Shown here: one piece after another, positions 1-11,676 of the stretch
Position numbering within the stretch: the first letter of the stretch is position 1
Layout of the letters: the number at the start of each line of letters is the position of its first letter
NCBI GenBank assembly: GCA_016185105.1
Contig: JACPOE010000086.1
Coordinates: forward strand, 1-48,507
Direction: 5' to 3'
Source: Bdellovibrio sp.
Lineage (GTDB): Bacteria; Bdellovibrionota; UBA1018
Length of the DNA stretch: 48,507 nucleotides
The notes under the pieces: generated by a model
Databases searched by the model: none
Seen by the model: the letters and a program-made list of their open reading frames with translations, nothing else
What the model was told of the DNA's origin: nothing
Translations under genes and position numbers: made by a program

Positions 1-387
1 AAGTTCGTCCAATTCCACCTGTCCTAGGACCGACCTGAGGGTGGTCTGTGCAAGCTTTGAGGTGGCCATCAAAAAGTTTTCCACTTCTACAACGGCGCGA
101 TTAGGCTCTATGACTTTAAAATAGACAACGGCGTTTACCTTAATGGTGACGTTGTCTCGACTGATCACGTCCTGAGGGGGAACGTCCAATGTGACCGTAC
201 GAAGGTCTACTCGGGTCATTCGGTCCACCCAAGGAATGAGGATAATGAGTCCTGGTCCTTTCGACCCAATGATTCTTCCTAGTCGAAAAATAACACCGCG
301 CTCGTATTCATTCAGAACCTTGATGCTGAAGAACAAGAAAACTACGACAGCGGCTACGATGCCTGCGAATCCTGAAAAAAGCTCCAT
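1..387 (-). CDS. SPFH/stomatin-like membrane protein (slipin), 3' end cut by window edge
   Basis: Reading leftwards from an ATG at 387 gives 129 codons that run off the left edge, so only the N-terminal half is seen. A strong GGAGG lies seven bases upstream of the ATG. The protein starts with one hydrophobic helix (about residues 4-22) followed by [27 protein letters not shown] and [20 protein letters not shown]. These are the hallmark opening of the SPFH (stomatin/prohibitin/flotillin) domain of slipins. Such proteins form membrane-bound oligomeric scaffolds and are often encoded beside an NfeD-like partner, which would lie off the left edge. The family assignment is secure; the exact subfamily (slipin, QmcA or HflC-like) is not. 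Confidence 0.85.
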   Translation of the reverse strand, partial: MELFSGFAGIVAAVVVFLFFSIKVLNEYERGVIFRLGRIIGSKGPGLIILIPWVDRMTRVDLRTVTLDVPPQDVISRDNVTIKVNAVVYFKVIEPNRAVVEVENFLMATSKLAQTTLRSVLGQVELDEL

Positions 388-417
388 TTGTATCCTCCGA
401 GGTCTTTAGTGTACCCA

Positions 418-1116
418 TTATCGTCTTGGAATTTCAATTCCAAGCTCTCTCGCAACTGTTTTCAGGTCTAACCAGGCTTCACGCTTTGATTCCGGGTTTC
501 GAAGCAAGTAGGCCGGATGAAAGGTTGGCATGAGTTTGGTGCCTTGGTAGCTGTGGAGCTTCCCTCTTAACGAGGTGATCCTCTCGTCAGTCTGAAGAAG
601 TGTCTGAGCCGCAAATTTTCCGAGAGCAACGATCATTTCTGGCTTGATGAGTTGAACCTGGCGGAAAAGAAACGGGCTACAGGCCTGAATTTCATCTCCC
701 TCCGGGTTGCGATTCCCAGGGGGCCTACATTTCACCACATTGGCAATGTATACCTGCGAACGAGACAGGCCAATAGCCTCAATCATTTTATCGAGAAGCT
801 GTCCTGCTTTACCCACAAAGGGGCGCCCTTGAAGGTCTTCCTGTTCACCAGGGCCTTCGCCAATAAACATCAGTCGGGCCGCCGGGCTTCCCTCTCCAAA
901 TACAATATTCTTCCTAGCATTGCAGAGCTTGCATCGTGTGCATCCCTCAAGGTCTTTGCTGATTAACTCCAAGCTATCGGTATTTCCTAATGCCGCCTCA
1001 TTCGAGGGGGGACTGTCTCGGAGCTGGGCCTGGCCCATTACTATGCTGCCTTTGGGCAAATAGCCCTTCCATCGGGTAAATGGGTGATTAAACCGGTTTT
1101 TTTGGGGGACGCTCAT
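418..1116 (-). CDS. Uracil-DNA glycosylase, family 4 (iron-sulfur type)
   Basis: This protein of 232 residues removes uracil arising from cytosine deamination in DNA. The core shows the family-4 signature: cysteines CTRCKLC near residue 59, GEGPGEQED (active-site motif I), KCRPPGNRNP with the third cysteine, ACSPF with the fourth, and the C-terminal HPAYLLRNP motif II. The four cysteines are placed as for the [4Fe-4S] cluster of this family. About 50 residues precede the first cysteine, a low-conservation extension also seen in relatives. The start may be the ATG at 1116 or an internal ATG about 26 codons later (MGQAQL); neither has a clear Shine-Dalgarno. It lies 27 nt downstream of the zinc-ribbon gene and is probably co-transcribed with it. 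Confidence 0.93.
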   Translation of the reverse strand: MSVPQKNRFNHPFTRWKGYLPKGSIVMGQAQLRDSPPSNEAALGNTDSLELISKDLEGCTRCKLCNARKNIVFGEGSPAARLMFIGEGPGEQEDLQGRPFVGKAGQLLDKMIEAIGLSRSQVYIANVVKCRPPGNRNPEGDEIQACSPFLFRQVQLIKPEMIVALGKFAAQTLLQTDERITSLRGKLHSYQGTKLMPTFHPAYLLRNPESKREAWLDLKTVARELGIEIPRR

Positions 1117-1143
1117 AGAACAACGCTTACTTCAAAGGGGGGC

Positions 1144-1395
1144 TTATTGTAAACGGTGAGCGGCTCGGCGAACCCTTAACCCACACTCGGGACAATTGGC
1201 AGTCTCCACTGTCAGGTTTCGAATAAAGTCTGTGAGATGAGAAAAATGGAGGTGGGAATCACAAGCAGGGCACTTGGAATATCTCTTAAGATAATGCTGG
1301 GTGGTAAAAAGAAGGTCAACGTTCAACGGGTCAGAGAGGCTTTGTCCTTGATCTTCTCTCGGGTCAGCTTGGCTAGGATCTTTCAGTTCTTCCAT
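1144..1395 (-). CDS. Small zinc-ribbon protein of unknown function
   Basis: An 83-residue protein with two CxxC knuckles, KCPAC near residue 42 and NCPEC near residue 68, separated by about 26 residues. This fits a four-cysteine zinc ribbon. The N-terminal third is acidic and polar (DPSQADPREDQGQSLSD) and probably disordered; the tail is basic. It precedes the uracil-DNA glycosylase gene on the same strand with a 27 nt gap, so a shared transcript is likely. No enzymatic motif is visible. It may bind nucleic acid or a partner protein, but that is inferred only from the fold type. Confidence 0.65.
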   Translation of the reverse strand: MEELKDPSQADPREDQGQSLSDPLNVDLLFTTQHYLKRYSKCPACDSHLHFSHLTDFIRNLTVETANCPECGLRVRRAAHRLQ

Positions 1396-1531
1396 TTCTT
1401 ATATACCGTTGGTTTCAAGTTTATTTGTACTGTCCACACCAGACTCATCGGAGTAGGGCCGTGGTTCTAAACGGGAAAACTTTGCTCGGGAAAAATTTGC
1501 TTGAGAGGGCGATCGGGTTGAAACTGGTAAA

Positions 1532-2851
1532 ATGATCCCTTTCTTAGCGCTCAGCTCGTTGGCGATCGCGGCAGAGGTCCCTAACCCCGTCTCACAAGGT
1601 CATGAGGACCCTTTTATTAGGGTTCGGGTGATTGAACAGGCAGATTCGGTTCTTGTGAGAGGCTATGATGTCCGTGCCTTTTCGTGGAGCCCTCCTAAAA
1701 CAGATCTGGAAAAACCTAAGCAGGCAGTTTCTGCCTCCCCGACTCCATCTTTATTAGTGTCCCTCGACAGAACGAGTCAGTGGGAAATTCACTGCAAACC
1801 GGGCGAGGTAACCCTTCAGCCTAAGGGTAAATCGCACGGAGTGCATGTCTCAAAAGTAATTTTCGCCCGGTCCCCGGTTTCACTTCAAGCTCAAGGTGGA
1901 TTCATTACGCTGGGAAATATTCCATACCGAGATTCACTCTTTGTTTATTCAAAAGGGAAATCGGGGTGTGAAGTCGTGAATTTGGTGAGCCTCGAAAAGT
2001 ATCTAGATGGGCTTGTGAACTCCGAGTTTTCTTCTAAATGGAACGATGAATCGATTTCTGCTCAAGTGGTTGCGGCTCGCACCTATGCCTATTTTCAAAT
2101 GCTCGATGCGAGAACTCGAGGCTCTCATTTTGATCTCGATGCCACGACTCGCGATCAAGTCTACAATGGGTCAATGAAAGAGGATTTTCGCGCCTCGGCC
2201 GTCGTGCAAAAATCTAGGGGGATGGTGTTAAGCGTGGCTGATGCGCCCGAGGCGATCAAGCCCATTAAAGCTTTCTATCACTCTACCTGTGGTGGGCATA
2301 CTGAACTACCTGAACATGTTTGGGGCGTAAAGTACTCAGGGGTTTCGCAGGCTACTAGCTGCGCTTACTGTCAATCATCGCCCCGCTACCAGTGGGATCT
2401 AGATGCTAAAAAAAGCGAAATTCAATCGGAATTATTGAAAGGAGCACTAGACTATCTTCGAAAAGGACTTCAACTCCCAAAGGAATGGCCTGGGATGTGG
2501 GAAGAAGCGCTTAGGCAAGGGACATTGCTAGATCTGCGCTTAGGTGCTCTCGATCCGGAAAATCGAGTGTCTAAGATCACAGTGGTCATTTCCTCGGGGC
2601 GAGAACTCTTTGAATTACCTATGCGTTCGGCCCTCTTTAGGGAGTGGATGGGTCCAACCCGCTTTCGCAGTACGGCATTCGATGTTTATACAAACTCGAA
2701 TGGGACGGTCTATCACTTTTCTGGAAGAGGAAATGGACACGGCGTCGGAATGTGCCAATGGGGTGCCAAGGTCATGGGTGAAAAAGGCAAGAAAACCGCA
2801 GAAATTCTTAAGCTCTACTATCCAGGGGCCTTTCTTCGCCGTGCTTGGTAG
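1532..2851 (+). CDS. SpoIID/LytB-domain protein (amidase activator / lytic transglycosylase family)
   Basis: A 439-residue exported protein with the SpoIID fold. Family hallmarks are present in order: VSLEKYLDGLVNSEFSSKW (the E of NSEF aligns with the catalytic or essential glutamate of SpoIID), SAQVVAARTYAYF, FYHSTCGGHTELPEHVW, and the C-terminal GRGNGHGVGMCQWGAKVMG followed by ILKLYYPGA. SpoIID cleaves peptidoglycan glycan strands in sporulating Firmicutes; LytB-type relatives enhance amidases. In non-spore-formers these proteins are thought to act in cell-wall turnover. The N-terminus (MIPFLALSSLAIAAEV) resembles a signal peptide but has no positive charge. The frame is open only nine codons upstream of the ATG and offers no alternative start codon. 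It is followed by queA after 27 nt. Confidence 0.85.
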   Translation: MIPFLALSSLAIAAEVPNPVSQGHEDPFIRVRVIEQADSVLVRGYDVRAFSWSPPKTDLEKPKQAVSASPTPSLLVSLDRTSQWEIHCKPGEVTLQPKGKSHGVHVSKVIFARSPVSLQAQGGFITLGNIPYRDSLFVYSKGKSGCEVVNLVSLEKYLDGLVNSEFSSKWNDESISAQVVAARTYAYFQMLDARTRGSHFDLDATTRDQVYNGSMKEDFRASAVVQKSRGMVLSVADAPEAIKPIKAFYHSTCGGHTELPEHVWGVKYSGVSQATSCAYCQSSPRYQWDLDAKKSEIQSELLKGALDYLRKGLQLPKEWPGMWEEALRQGTLLDLRLGALDPENRVSKITVVISSGRELFELPMRSALFREWMGPTRFRSTAFDVYTNSNGTVYHFSGRGNGHGVGMCQWGAKVMGEKGKKTAEILKLYYPGAFLRRAW

Positions 2852-2878
2852 CTGATTTCGTGTTACAGGTTTGGGCCT

Positions 2879-3949
2879 ATGTCAGAGGTTTTAAGTGATT
2901 TTGACTATGAGTTGCCGCCCGAGCTTATTGCTCAGCACCCTGTAAGTCCCAGAGATTCTTCTCGCTTGTTGGTTTTAAATAGAAAAGAAAGAAAGCTAGA
3001 ACATCGGAAATTTAGCGATCTTGTGGAATATTTAGACGATCGGGATCTGCTTGTGGCAAATAACACCCGCGTGATTCAAGCACGCCTAGAGGGTCGCCGC
3101 CTTCGCCAGGAGGCCGGTAAGTGGATACCAGGAGGTAGGGTCGAGTTTGTTCTTTTAGAAAAACAGGGAGACTGTGTTTGGGAGGGGCTCTTTCACGCAA
3201 GCGCTAAGTATGTTCCTGGCCTTCGTTTTGAAGTCCCCACTCCCGACGGTAAAGGGCTTTTTGGCGAACTGGTTCGGGGCTCTGCCGACTCTCCTTCGGG
3301 AACGGTGGTCGCAAGGTTTAATCGGGATCCCCTAGAAACCAAGGCCGGAAAAATTCCTTTGCCTCATTATATTGAAAGGCCTTCCGATCCGACTGCGGCA
3401 GACGAAAGCGCCTATCAGACGATTTATGGAAAAAACGATGGTTCGGCTGCTGCGCCGACTGCCGGTTTGCATTTCACGGATCAAGTTTTCGAGCGTCTTA
3501 AGCAAAAGAAAATCGGCTGGGAGGAACTCACCCTGCATGTGGGCCTTGGGACCTTTCGGCCAGTAAAGACGGAAGATCTTTCCAAGCACGTTATGCATGA
3601 TGAGCGCTACGAAGTTTCAAGCAGTGCGGCTGATCGGATTACACGGTGGAAAAAAGACGGAAATCGCGTTCTTGCGGTGGGAACAACATCTGTTCGGACC
3701 CTAGAGAGCGCTTGGCATCGCGATCACCTTGCGTCGGGATTCGGGCGCACGGATCTCTTTATTAGGCCCGGCCATTTTGAATTCCAAGTCGTGGATCGTC
3801 TTTTAACAAATTTTCATCTGCCTAAATCCACTCTGCTGATGCTCGTCAGCGCTTTTGCTGGACGCGAGTTTGTTTTGGAAGCTTACCGTGAAGCAGTGCG
3901 CAATAGGTACCGGTTCTTTAGCTTTGGCGATTCCATGCTGATTCTGTGA
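2879..3949 (+). CDS. queA: S-adenosylmethionine:tRNA ribosyltransferase-isomerase QueA
   Basis: A 356-residue cytosolic enzyme that transfers and isomerises the ribosyl moiety of SAM onto preQ1-modified tRNA, giving epoxyqueuosine. The family signature runs along the length: DFDYELPPELIAQHPV at the N-terminus, RDSSRLLVLNR, LVANNTRVIQARLEGR, GKIPLPHYIERP, GSAAAPTAGLHFT, LTLHVGLGTFRPV, VLAVGTTSVRTLES and FLTNFHLPKSTLLMLVSAFAG-like residues near the C-terminus. Length is normal. tgt, the enzyme that inserts preQ1 upstream in the same pathway, lies two genes further on (5384), so queuosine synthesis genes are clustered. No preQ1 riboswitch is recognisable in the 27 nt upstream. Confidence 0.97.
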   Translation: MSEVLSDFDYELPPELIAQHPVSPRDSSRLLVLNRKERKLEHRKFSDLVEYLDDRDLLVANNTRVIQARLEGRRLRQEAGKWIPGGRVEFVLLEKQGDCVWEGLFHASAKYVPGLRFEVPTPDGKGLFGELVRGSADSPSGTVVARFNRDPLETKAGKIPLPHYIERPSDPTAADESAYQTIYGKNDGSAAAPTAGLHFTDQVFERLKQKKIGWEELTLHVGLGTFRPVKTEDLSKHVMHDERYEVSSSAADRITRWKKDGNRVLAVGTTSVRTLESAWHRDHLASGFGRTDLFIRPGHFEFQVVDRLLTNFHLPKSTLLMLVSAFAGREFVLEAYREAVRNRYRFFSFGDSMLIL

Positions 3950-4025
3950 ACAAGTTCTTAGGTTAGATTTGACGCACCTGAATAGAGCCTTAAGGTCTTA
4001 GGCAGAATTTGCCGAAAGGACCACT

Positions 4026-4745
4026 ATGAAGAAATATACTTTGATGGTGGGGGCAGTCTCTATCGCAGTTTTGAGCGGTTGTGGTCAGGTGAATCCCGGC
4101 CATGGGAGTAATCCTGCGAATCCTCCCGCAACAGGAGAGTTCATTTTAAAGGCTAGGACAACTTTTCAAGTGGCGGCAGAGACCGCTGATTCTCCCGACT
4201 CTGTTTCAGGAAAAGTATTTTCTTCCAGTTCGACTTCCGTGGATCCCTCCTTCGTTAGTTTGCAGAGTAGTTCGGTGAATGGCTCAATCCCAATCACGAT
4301 CGGGAACGGCGCGAGTACAACGCTGAAACTCGACTCTAGCGAGTTTGTGATTCCAGTCGTGTGTAACTCAATGGTGGATTTTGGGTTCTTGGGGCTTTCC
4401 GCTCTCGCAGATAATAATCTTAATCTTTGCGGCCCCAAAGGAAATGAACACTGCGGTACTGCGATCTTGCGCATGTACACCACGGGCACAGCTGGCCCTG
4501 GTCTTTGGAATGAAGTCGATCAGTTTGGGGCACCTCTTTTCGTCGGAAACTCTACTCGGCCTGTCGGCTTAGGGGCTGCAAATGCAGTTGTAGTTCAAAC
4601 GCTTTCGATTCCAAAAAACAAACACACGGTTAAACTTTCGGATTTCACCCCTGCACCCCGGTTTGGTGTGAAGTCTGATTTTAGCGACGCAGGTGCGGGA
4701 AGCTACACAACCACACTGGTTCTCGAATACGGTTTAGCTGAGTAA
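4026..4745 (+). CDS. Predicted lipoprotein of unknown function
   Basis: A 239-residue protein beginning MKKYTLMVGAVSIAVLSGCG, a classical type II signal peptide with lipobox LSGC, so it should be lipidated at cysteine 19. The mature part starts with a Gly/Pro/Asn-rich linker and is then dominated by short hydrophobic/hydroxyl stretches (FILKARTTFQVAAETADS, TTLKLDSSEFVIPVV), suggesting a beta-sandwich. Three cysteines (VVCNSM, NLCGPK, EHCGTA) cluster in the middle. A modest Shine-Dalgarno (GAAAGGA) precedes the ATG. No recognised family. It stands alone between queA and the MBL-fold gene. Confidence 0.75.
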   Translation: MKKYTLMVGAVSIAVLSGCGQVNPGHGSNPANPPATGEFILKARTTFQVAAETADSPDSVSGKVFSSSSTSVDPSFVSLQSSSVNGSIPITIGNGASTTLKLDSSEFVIPVVCNSMVDFGFLGLSALADNNLNLCGPKGNEHCGTAILRMYTTGTAGPGLWNEVDQFGAPLFVGNSTRPVGLGAANAVVVQTLSIPKNKHTVKLSDFTPAPRFGVKSDFSDAGAGSYTTTLVLEYGLAE

Positions 4746-4788
4746 AAAAACAAAGCACTCATCAATAAGTTCATGTACAAAAGGGCCA

Positions 4789-7017
<2,229 letters not shown>

Positions 7018-7065
7018 GTTTGTCGAAAAAATCGGAAGCCCCAAAATATTGAGGAGATATAGACT

Positions 7066-8787
7066 ATGTCTCGTTCCTGGTGGTTGAAGTTCATCTTGCT
7101 CTGCATATTCGTTGTTTCTGCCGGGGTATATGTCTATCCCACGATAGTGAATTTGGACCCGGAAACTTCAAAATTTCCGTTCAAACAGAAAATCAATTTA
7201 GGGCTAGATCTTCAGGGCGGCCTGTACATGGTTCTTGGGGTCGACTTTAATAAGGTCTACCGCGATGTGGTCGAGCGACAAGCGTCAAGTTTGAAGGATC
7301 GCTTCAAAGAAAAATCAATTTCGGTGACCCAGGTAAAAATGGTTCGCGAAGGTTTTGCGGCCGATGATCCCCGAATCTCGGTAGATTTTGAAGCGGATCA
7401 ACGTGAGGCTGTTTATCAACTTCTAAAGAAAGAGTTCACCTGGAACCTGAGATTGGCTGCAGAGACTGCAGGTCACTTCGAATTGGGTTTAACGCATGAC
7501 TATCGAAACGATGTGCGCGAGAGAACCTTGAACCAGAGTATCGAAGTCATTCGCAACCGAATCGACGAGTTCGGCGTGTCGGAACCTTCTATTACCAGTC
7601 AGGGTTTAGACCGCGTTGTGGTCGAGCTTCCTGGGGTAAAAGAAATTGATCGAGCTAAAGAGCTGATCGGACGGACAGCAAAGCTTGAGTTCAAAATCGT
7701 CGACGATAAGACGATGGGCCCAGGCGAACTTCAAAACTTGATTTCGGACGTAGAGAAAAAGAACGGTTTTTCTTTTAAAGAAGGTCAGAAATTTTCGGAC
7801 TATGTTCGAAAATTGAACGAGTTTGCTAAGGGAAAAATTCCCGAAGAAGATGAAATTGCTTTTGGTTCAACAAAAGGAGCGGGTGGCGAAGAGGGTCGGG
7901 TGCCTTACTTGTTGCATTCGAAGACGCAAGTTACAGGAAATGATCTTCAGGATGCCTCCGTTCAGCTAGATCAGGAAAATCGGAAGCCTTCTGTGGCTTT
8001 CAGCTTAAATCCAAGAGGGGCTTCTCTTTTCGATAAGCTCACCGCTGAAAATGTCGGTCGGCGTCTAGCCATTGTTCTAGATAATATTGTTCATTCAGCT
8101 CCCAATATTCGTGAGCGTATTCCGCAAGGTCGAGGCTCAATCAGTTTGGGTAGGGGTGATCAAGACGCAATGATGAAAGAAGCAAAGGACTTGGCTATCG
8201 TTCTTCGCGCCGGGGCTTTGCCCGCTCAGTTGGATTTTCTTGAACAGCGCGTGGTCGGACCGTCTTTGGGCCAGGACTCAATTCATAAGGGAGCAATGGC
8301 GAGCTTAATTGGAAGCGCAGTGGTTTTCGTCTTCGTAGCTATTTACTATCAGGTGAGTGGCTTGATTGCTGTGTTTTCACTTCTTCTGAACGTTCTTTTC
8401 GTTCTGGCCTGCTTGGTTGGTCTTGAGGCCACTCTGACTTTGCCAGGGATCGCCGGCATTGCTCTTACGGTTGGAATTGCAGTGGATTCCAACGTTGTGA
8501 TTTACGAACGTATCCGCGAAGAATTGCGACACGGCAAGGGGCCGGGTGGGGCAGTAGAGGCTGGTTTTCAGAAGGCCTTTCGAACCATTTTGGATGCCAA
8601 CGTGACCAATGCCGCTGCAGCTGTGGTTTTGCTCTATTACGGAACTGGCGCGATCAAAGGGTTTGCGGTCAGTCTTTTAGTTGGCATCGTGACCACTCTT
8701 TTCACGGCAGTTTTTGTTTGTCGTTTGATCTTCGATTTCTATGTGAAGTACTTGGAAGATCGAGGCGCCCGCAAACTCAGTATCTGA
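7066..8787 (+). CDS. secD: Protein translocase subunit SecD
   Basis: A 573-residue inner-membrane protein that, with SecF, uses the proton gradient to help pull exported proteins out of SecYEG. An N-terminal helix (WLKFILLCIFVVSAGVYVY) is followed by the conserved INLGLDLQGGLYMVLGVD and a periplasmic domain of about 350 residues including IEVIRNRIDEFGVSEPSI. Five C-terminal membrane segments carry GIAGIALTVGIAVDSNVVI and ERIREELRHGKG. A Shine-Dalgarno GAGGAGATA precedes the ATG. It belongs to the tgt-yajC-secD-secF cluster. Confidence 0.98.
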   Translation: MSRSWWLKFILLCIFVVSAGVYVYPTIVNLDPETSKFPFKQKINLGLDLQGGLYMVLGVDFNKVYRDVVERQASSLKDRFKEKSISVTQVKMVREGFAADDPRISVDFEADQREAVYQLLKKEFTWNLRLAAETAGHFELGLTHDYRNDVRERTLNQSIEVIRNRIDEFGVSEPSITSQGLDRVVVELPGVKEIDRAKELIGRTAKLEFKIVDDKTMGPGELQNLISDVEKKNGFSFKEGQKFSDYVRKLNEFAKGKIPEEDEIAFGSTKGAGGEEGRVPYLLHSKTQVTGNDLQDASVQLDQENRKPSVAFSLNPRGASLFDKLTAENVGRRLAIVLDNIVHSAPNIRERIPQGRGSISLGRGDQDAMMKEAKDLAIVLRAGALPAQLDFLEQRVVGPSLGQDSIHKGAMASLIGSAVVFVFVAIYYQVSGLIAVFSLLLNVLFVLACLVGLEATLTLPGIAGIALTVGIAVDSNVVIYERIREELRHGKGPGGAVEAGFQKAFRTILDANVTNAAAAVVLLYYGTGAIKGFAVSLLVGIVTTLFTAVFVCRLIFDFYVKYLEDRGARKLSI

Positions 8788-8830
8788 GCTGAAGAACATC
8801 AAGAGACGAGAATAGAAAGGGATCCACAAA

Positions 8831-9829
8831 ATGTTAGAGTTGATTCGGCCAGGGATGCAGATTGATTTTGTCGGACGTAGACATATTTGGATGGGCCTTT
8901 CAGTAGTCGCAATTCTCGGAACGCTAGCCCTTTTCTTCACTAAGGGGCTAAACTACGGGATTGATTTTACTGGCGGAGCTGAAGTTCAAGTTCATATTCC
9001 TGGAAGCTGGGATATCGGAAAACTAAGAGATCACTTGGAAGACGGGGGCATACAGGGGCTTAAAGTTCAGCAAATTGGCGTCGAGTCGAGCAACCAGTTT
9101 CTGATCAAAGCTCAAGGAGACGAGCACTCCTTGAACCAGGTTGCAAAAAAAGTTGAAGGTATTCTAGCCAAGTCTTTCAAAACTGGAGAATTTGAAATTC
9201 AACGGGTGGATGTTGTAGGTCCAGCCGCGGGAAGCTCGCTTCGAATGAGCGGATTCTTCTCAATGTTTTATGCTCTTTTGTGCATTTTGGTCTACGTGAC
9301 GATCCGCTTTGACTATCGTTATTCTCCCGGTGCAGTTTTGGCTTTGTTTCACGATTCGGTAGTTACTTTGGGTATTTTCATTCTGACCCAAAAGCAGTTC
9401 GATCTTCAGATTTTGGCCGCTCTTCTCGCGCTGATTGGTTACTCCAATAACGATACGATTATTGTCTTTGACCGGGTTCGTGAGACTGTTCAGCTTCATC
9501 CTGAGTTGAATATTGAGCAGGCAGTCAATCGTGCCGTGAATGAAACTCTAGGACGAACTATCTTAACTTCGTTGTGTACCTTTTTTACAGTTTTCGCTCT
9601 TTGGCTTTTTGGCGGAAAAGTGATCGAGGACTTTGCCTTTACTTTAATGGTGGGGATTGTGGTGGGGACCTATTCTTCAATTTTCGTGGCTAGCTCTTTA
9701 GTGATTATCATCACCCACTACCATGATCGTAGGGCTGCATTTCAGAATGCAAACGGTTCGGCACGAAAAAAGAAGAAGGCCATTGTCGTTCGACCTGATC
9801 CAAAGTTCGAGTCTGAGGCCAATCACTAG
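8831..9829 (+). CDS. secF: Protein translocase subunit SecF
   Basis: A 332-residue membrane partner of SecD. It shows the conserved GLNYGIDFTGGAEVQV near residue 40, VDVVGPAAGSSLRMSGFFSM before the membrane block, VTIRFDYRYSPGAVLALFHD, and GYSNNDTIIVFDRVRET. The C-terminal NETLGRTILTSLCTFFTVFALWLFGG carries the standard SecF motif. A basic tail (ARKKKKAIVVR) follows the last helix. The gene starts 43 nt after secD and is followed by recJ after 38 nt. Confidence 0.98.
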   Translation: MLELIRPGMQIDFVGRRHIWMGLSVVAILGTLALFFTKGLNYGIDFTGGAEVQVHIPGSWDIGKLRDHLEDGGIQGLKVQQIGVESSNQFLIKAQGDEHSLNQVAKKVEGILAKSFKTGEFEIQRVDVVGPAAGSSLRMSGFFSMFYALLCILVYVTIRFDYRYSPGAVLALFHDSVVTLGIFILTQKQFDLQILAALLALIGYSNNDTIIVFDRVRETVQLHPELNIEQAVNRAVNETLGRTILTSLCTFFTVFALWLFGGKVIEDFAFTLMVGIVVGTYSSIFVASSLVIIITHYHDRRAAFQNANGSARKKKKAIVVRPDPKFESEANH

Positions 9830-9867
9830 GTCGGAATCCACCTTGGACCCTTTGAAAGGACTAAGGC

Positions 9868-11676
9868 ATGAGTGGTGAAAGACCTTGGGAAGTAAAGGGG
9901 GGGCAGGGTACCACTGCTTCTGAAGACTTGGACGCGTTGATTCAAAGTCTTCACACCGAGACTGGATTATCGAGGCTAACCCTTCGGGTATGTGTACAAA
10001 GAGGTCTAGTCTCTCGAGAAGCGATCGAAACATTTCTATCTCCAACCTTTGAAAAGCTCACCCATCCCAGCCGAATCCAAGACATGGAGAAAGCTGTGGA
10101 GAGGGTTGCCAGGGCTCGTCTTGAAAAACAGAAGGTGCGTATCTTTGGCGATTACGATGTAGACGGTACAACCGGGGCAGCGCTACTTTTCTGGACTTTC
10201 AGAGAGCACGGACTGGATTTTGATGCTGTTCAACCCGATCGATTTAGGGATGGCTACGGTCTTAATGTAAAAGCGGTCGAGGAAGCCGCCGCCGCTGGAG
10301 TGCATCTTTTGATGACGGTGGACTGTGGGATTACTAGCCATGAGCCCGCTTTGCGAGCCCAGGAGCTTGGCGTAGATCTTGTCATTTTAGATCACCACCA
10401 GCTCGACCCTAACAAGGGTATCCCAAAAGCAGTAGCAGTGGTGAATCCGCAACGTCCCGATTGCGCCAGTGGGCTCAAACAGGTTTGTGGTTGTGGGCTG
10501 GCATTTTATTTCGCAATTGCCTTAAGGACAAAAGGCCGAGAACTGGGGTGGTACGCTCCGGGGAGAGAGCCGAATCTAAAACAACACCTGGACCTGGTGG
10601 TCATGGCTACGGCTGCCGATATGGTGCCACTGACCGGGGATAATCACATTCTGGTGAGGTACGGCCTAGAGGTGCTTAAACGGAGCCAGAAGGCGGGAAT
10701 TCAGGCGTTGCTGAGCGTTGCTGGGCTAGCCTCTAAAGACCTGAGTCCGTCCCATCTAGGGTTTGTTTTGGGCCCTAGAATTAATGCCTCAGGAAGGATG
10801 CACTCAGCCAGTCTAGCCCTAGAAATGCTGACCACGTTAGATGGGGCTAGGGCGCAGGAGTTGGCGACTCAACTAGAGCGGCTGAATACGGAACGTGCCA
10901 ATTTGCAGAATCAGATTTGGGATCAGGTTCGAGCGCGGATTGAAAAGGGAATTGCTGAGGGGAAATACTCTCATGGGATTGCGATCGCTGATGAGGGTTG
11001 GCATGAAGGGGTCATTGGAATTGTAGCCTCGAGGGTCACAGAAAACTTTAGGAAGCCAGCCGCAGTCATTTCCATTCGTGAGGGTCTTGGCAAAGGAAGT
11101 GTTCGTTCCTTCGCGGGTAAAGATGTTCTTGCCGCATTGAGGGCCAATGCTCACCTTCTAAAAGGCTTTGGTGGGCACAGGCACGCCGCTGGATTTTCGC
11201 TTGCTCCAGAGCTGATCGAGGAGTTCGCTGAAGGATTTAACTCCGCACTTGAGAATATCCCCATCGAGTCAAAAGGGGGTACTCTTTTGATCGAAGGAAA
11301 TTGCTCTTTGGATGAGTTGGATGTTCGGAGCCTTCAGGAGATTGAGAAGCTGGGTCCTTTCGGTCCGGGTAATCCCGAGCCAGTTTTTGCAATGCGTGCA
11401 AGAGTCCAAGGTTATCGAGTTGTAAAGGGCAGACATTTGAGGTTGGATCTGACTAGTGACGCCAGCCAGATGCAATCTGGGTTACATCGAAGGGGGAAAT
11501 CAGTTTTGGAAGCAATTTGGTTTCACGCGGCAGAAAAGCCAGAGGTGATGCAAGCAGTGGGTTTGTCTGAGGAACAGGAGTGGGCAGGGGTTCCTGAGGT
11601 GAATCGGTTCCGAGGCCAATTAACTCCCACCCTCCGTGTGCGCGACTGGCGAAAAATTCAAACGGTGAATCTATGA
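9868..11676 (+). CDS. recJ: Single-stranded-DNA-specific exonuclease RecJ
   Basis: A 602-residue 5'-3' single-strand exonuclease used in recombination and mismatch repair. DHH-family motifs are in order: RIFGDYDVDGTTGAALLFW (motif I), TVDCGITSHEPA, VILDHHQLDPNKG (the DHH triad), LVVMATAADMVPL, and the DHHA1 part with KGFGGHRHAAGFSL. The C-terminal OB domain includes EKLGPFGPGNPEPVF. Length matches the family. It sits at the end of the sec operon and overlaps the next gene by four bases (ATGA). Confidence 0.97.
   Translation: MSGERPWEVKGGQGTTASEDLDALIQSLHTETGLSRLTLRVCVQRGLVSREAIETFLSPTFEKLTHPSRIQDMEKAVERVARARLEKQKVRIFGDYDVDGTTGAALLFWTFREHGLDFDAVQPDRFRDGYGLNVKAVEEAAAAGVHLLMTVDCGITSHEPALRAQELGVDLVILDHHQLDPNKGIPKAVAVVNPQRPDCASGLKQVCGCGLAFYFAIALRTKGRELGWYAPGREPNLKQHLDLVVMATAADMVPLTGDNHILVRYGLEVLKRSQKAGIQALLSVAGLASKDLSPSHLGFVLGPRINASGRMHSASLALEMLTTLDGARAQELATQLERLNTERANLQNQIWDQVRARIEKGIAEGKYSHGIAIADEGWHEGVIGIVASRVTENFRKPAAVISIREGLGKGSVRSFAGKDVLAALRANAHLLKGFGGHRHAAGFSLAPELIEEFAEGFNSALENIPIESKGGTLLIEGNCSLDELDVRSLQEIEKLGPFGPGNPEPVFAMRARVQGYRVVKGRHLRLDLTSDASQMQSGLHRRGKSVLEAIWFHAAEKPEVMQAVGLSEEQEWAGVPEVNRFRGQLTPTLRVRDWRKIQTVNL

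Noticed and set aside
2852..2878. preQ1 riboswitch before queA
   Set aside because: The intergenic space is only 27 nt and lacks the preQ1 aptamer pattern.
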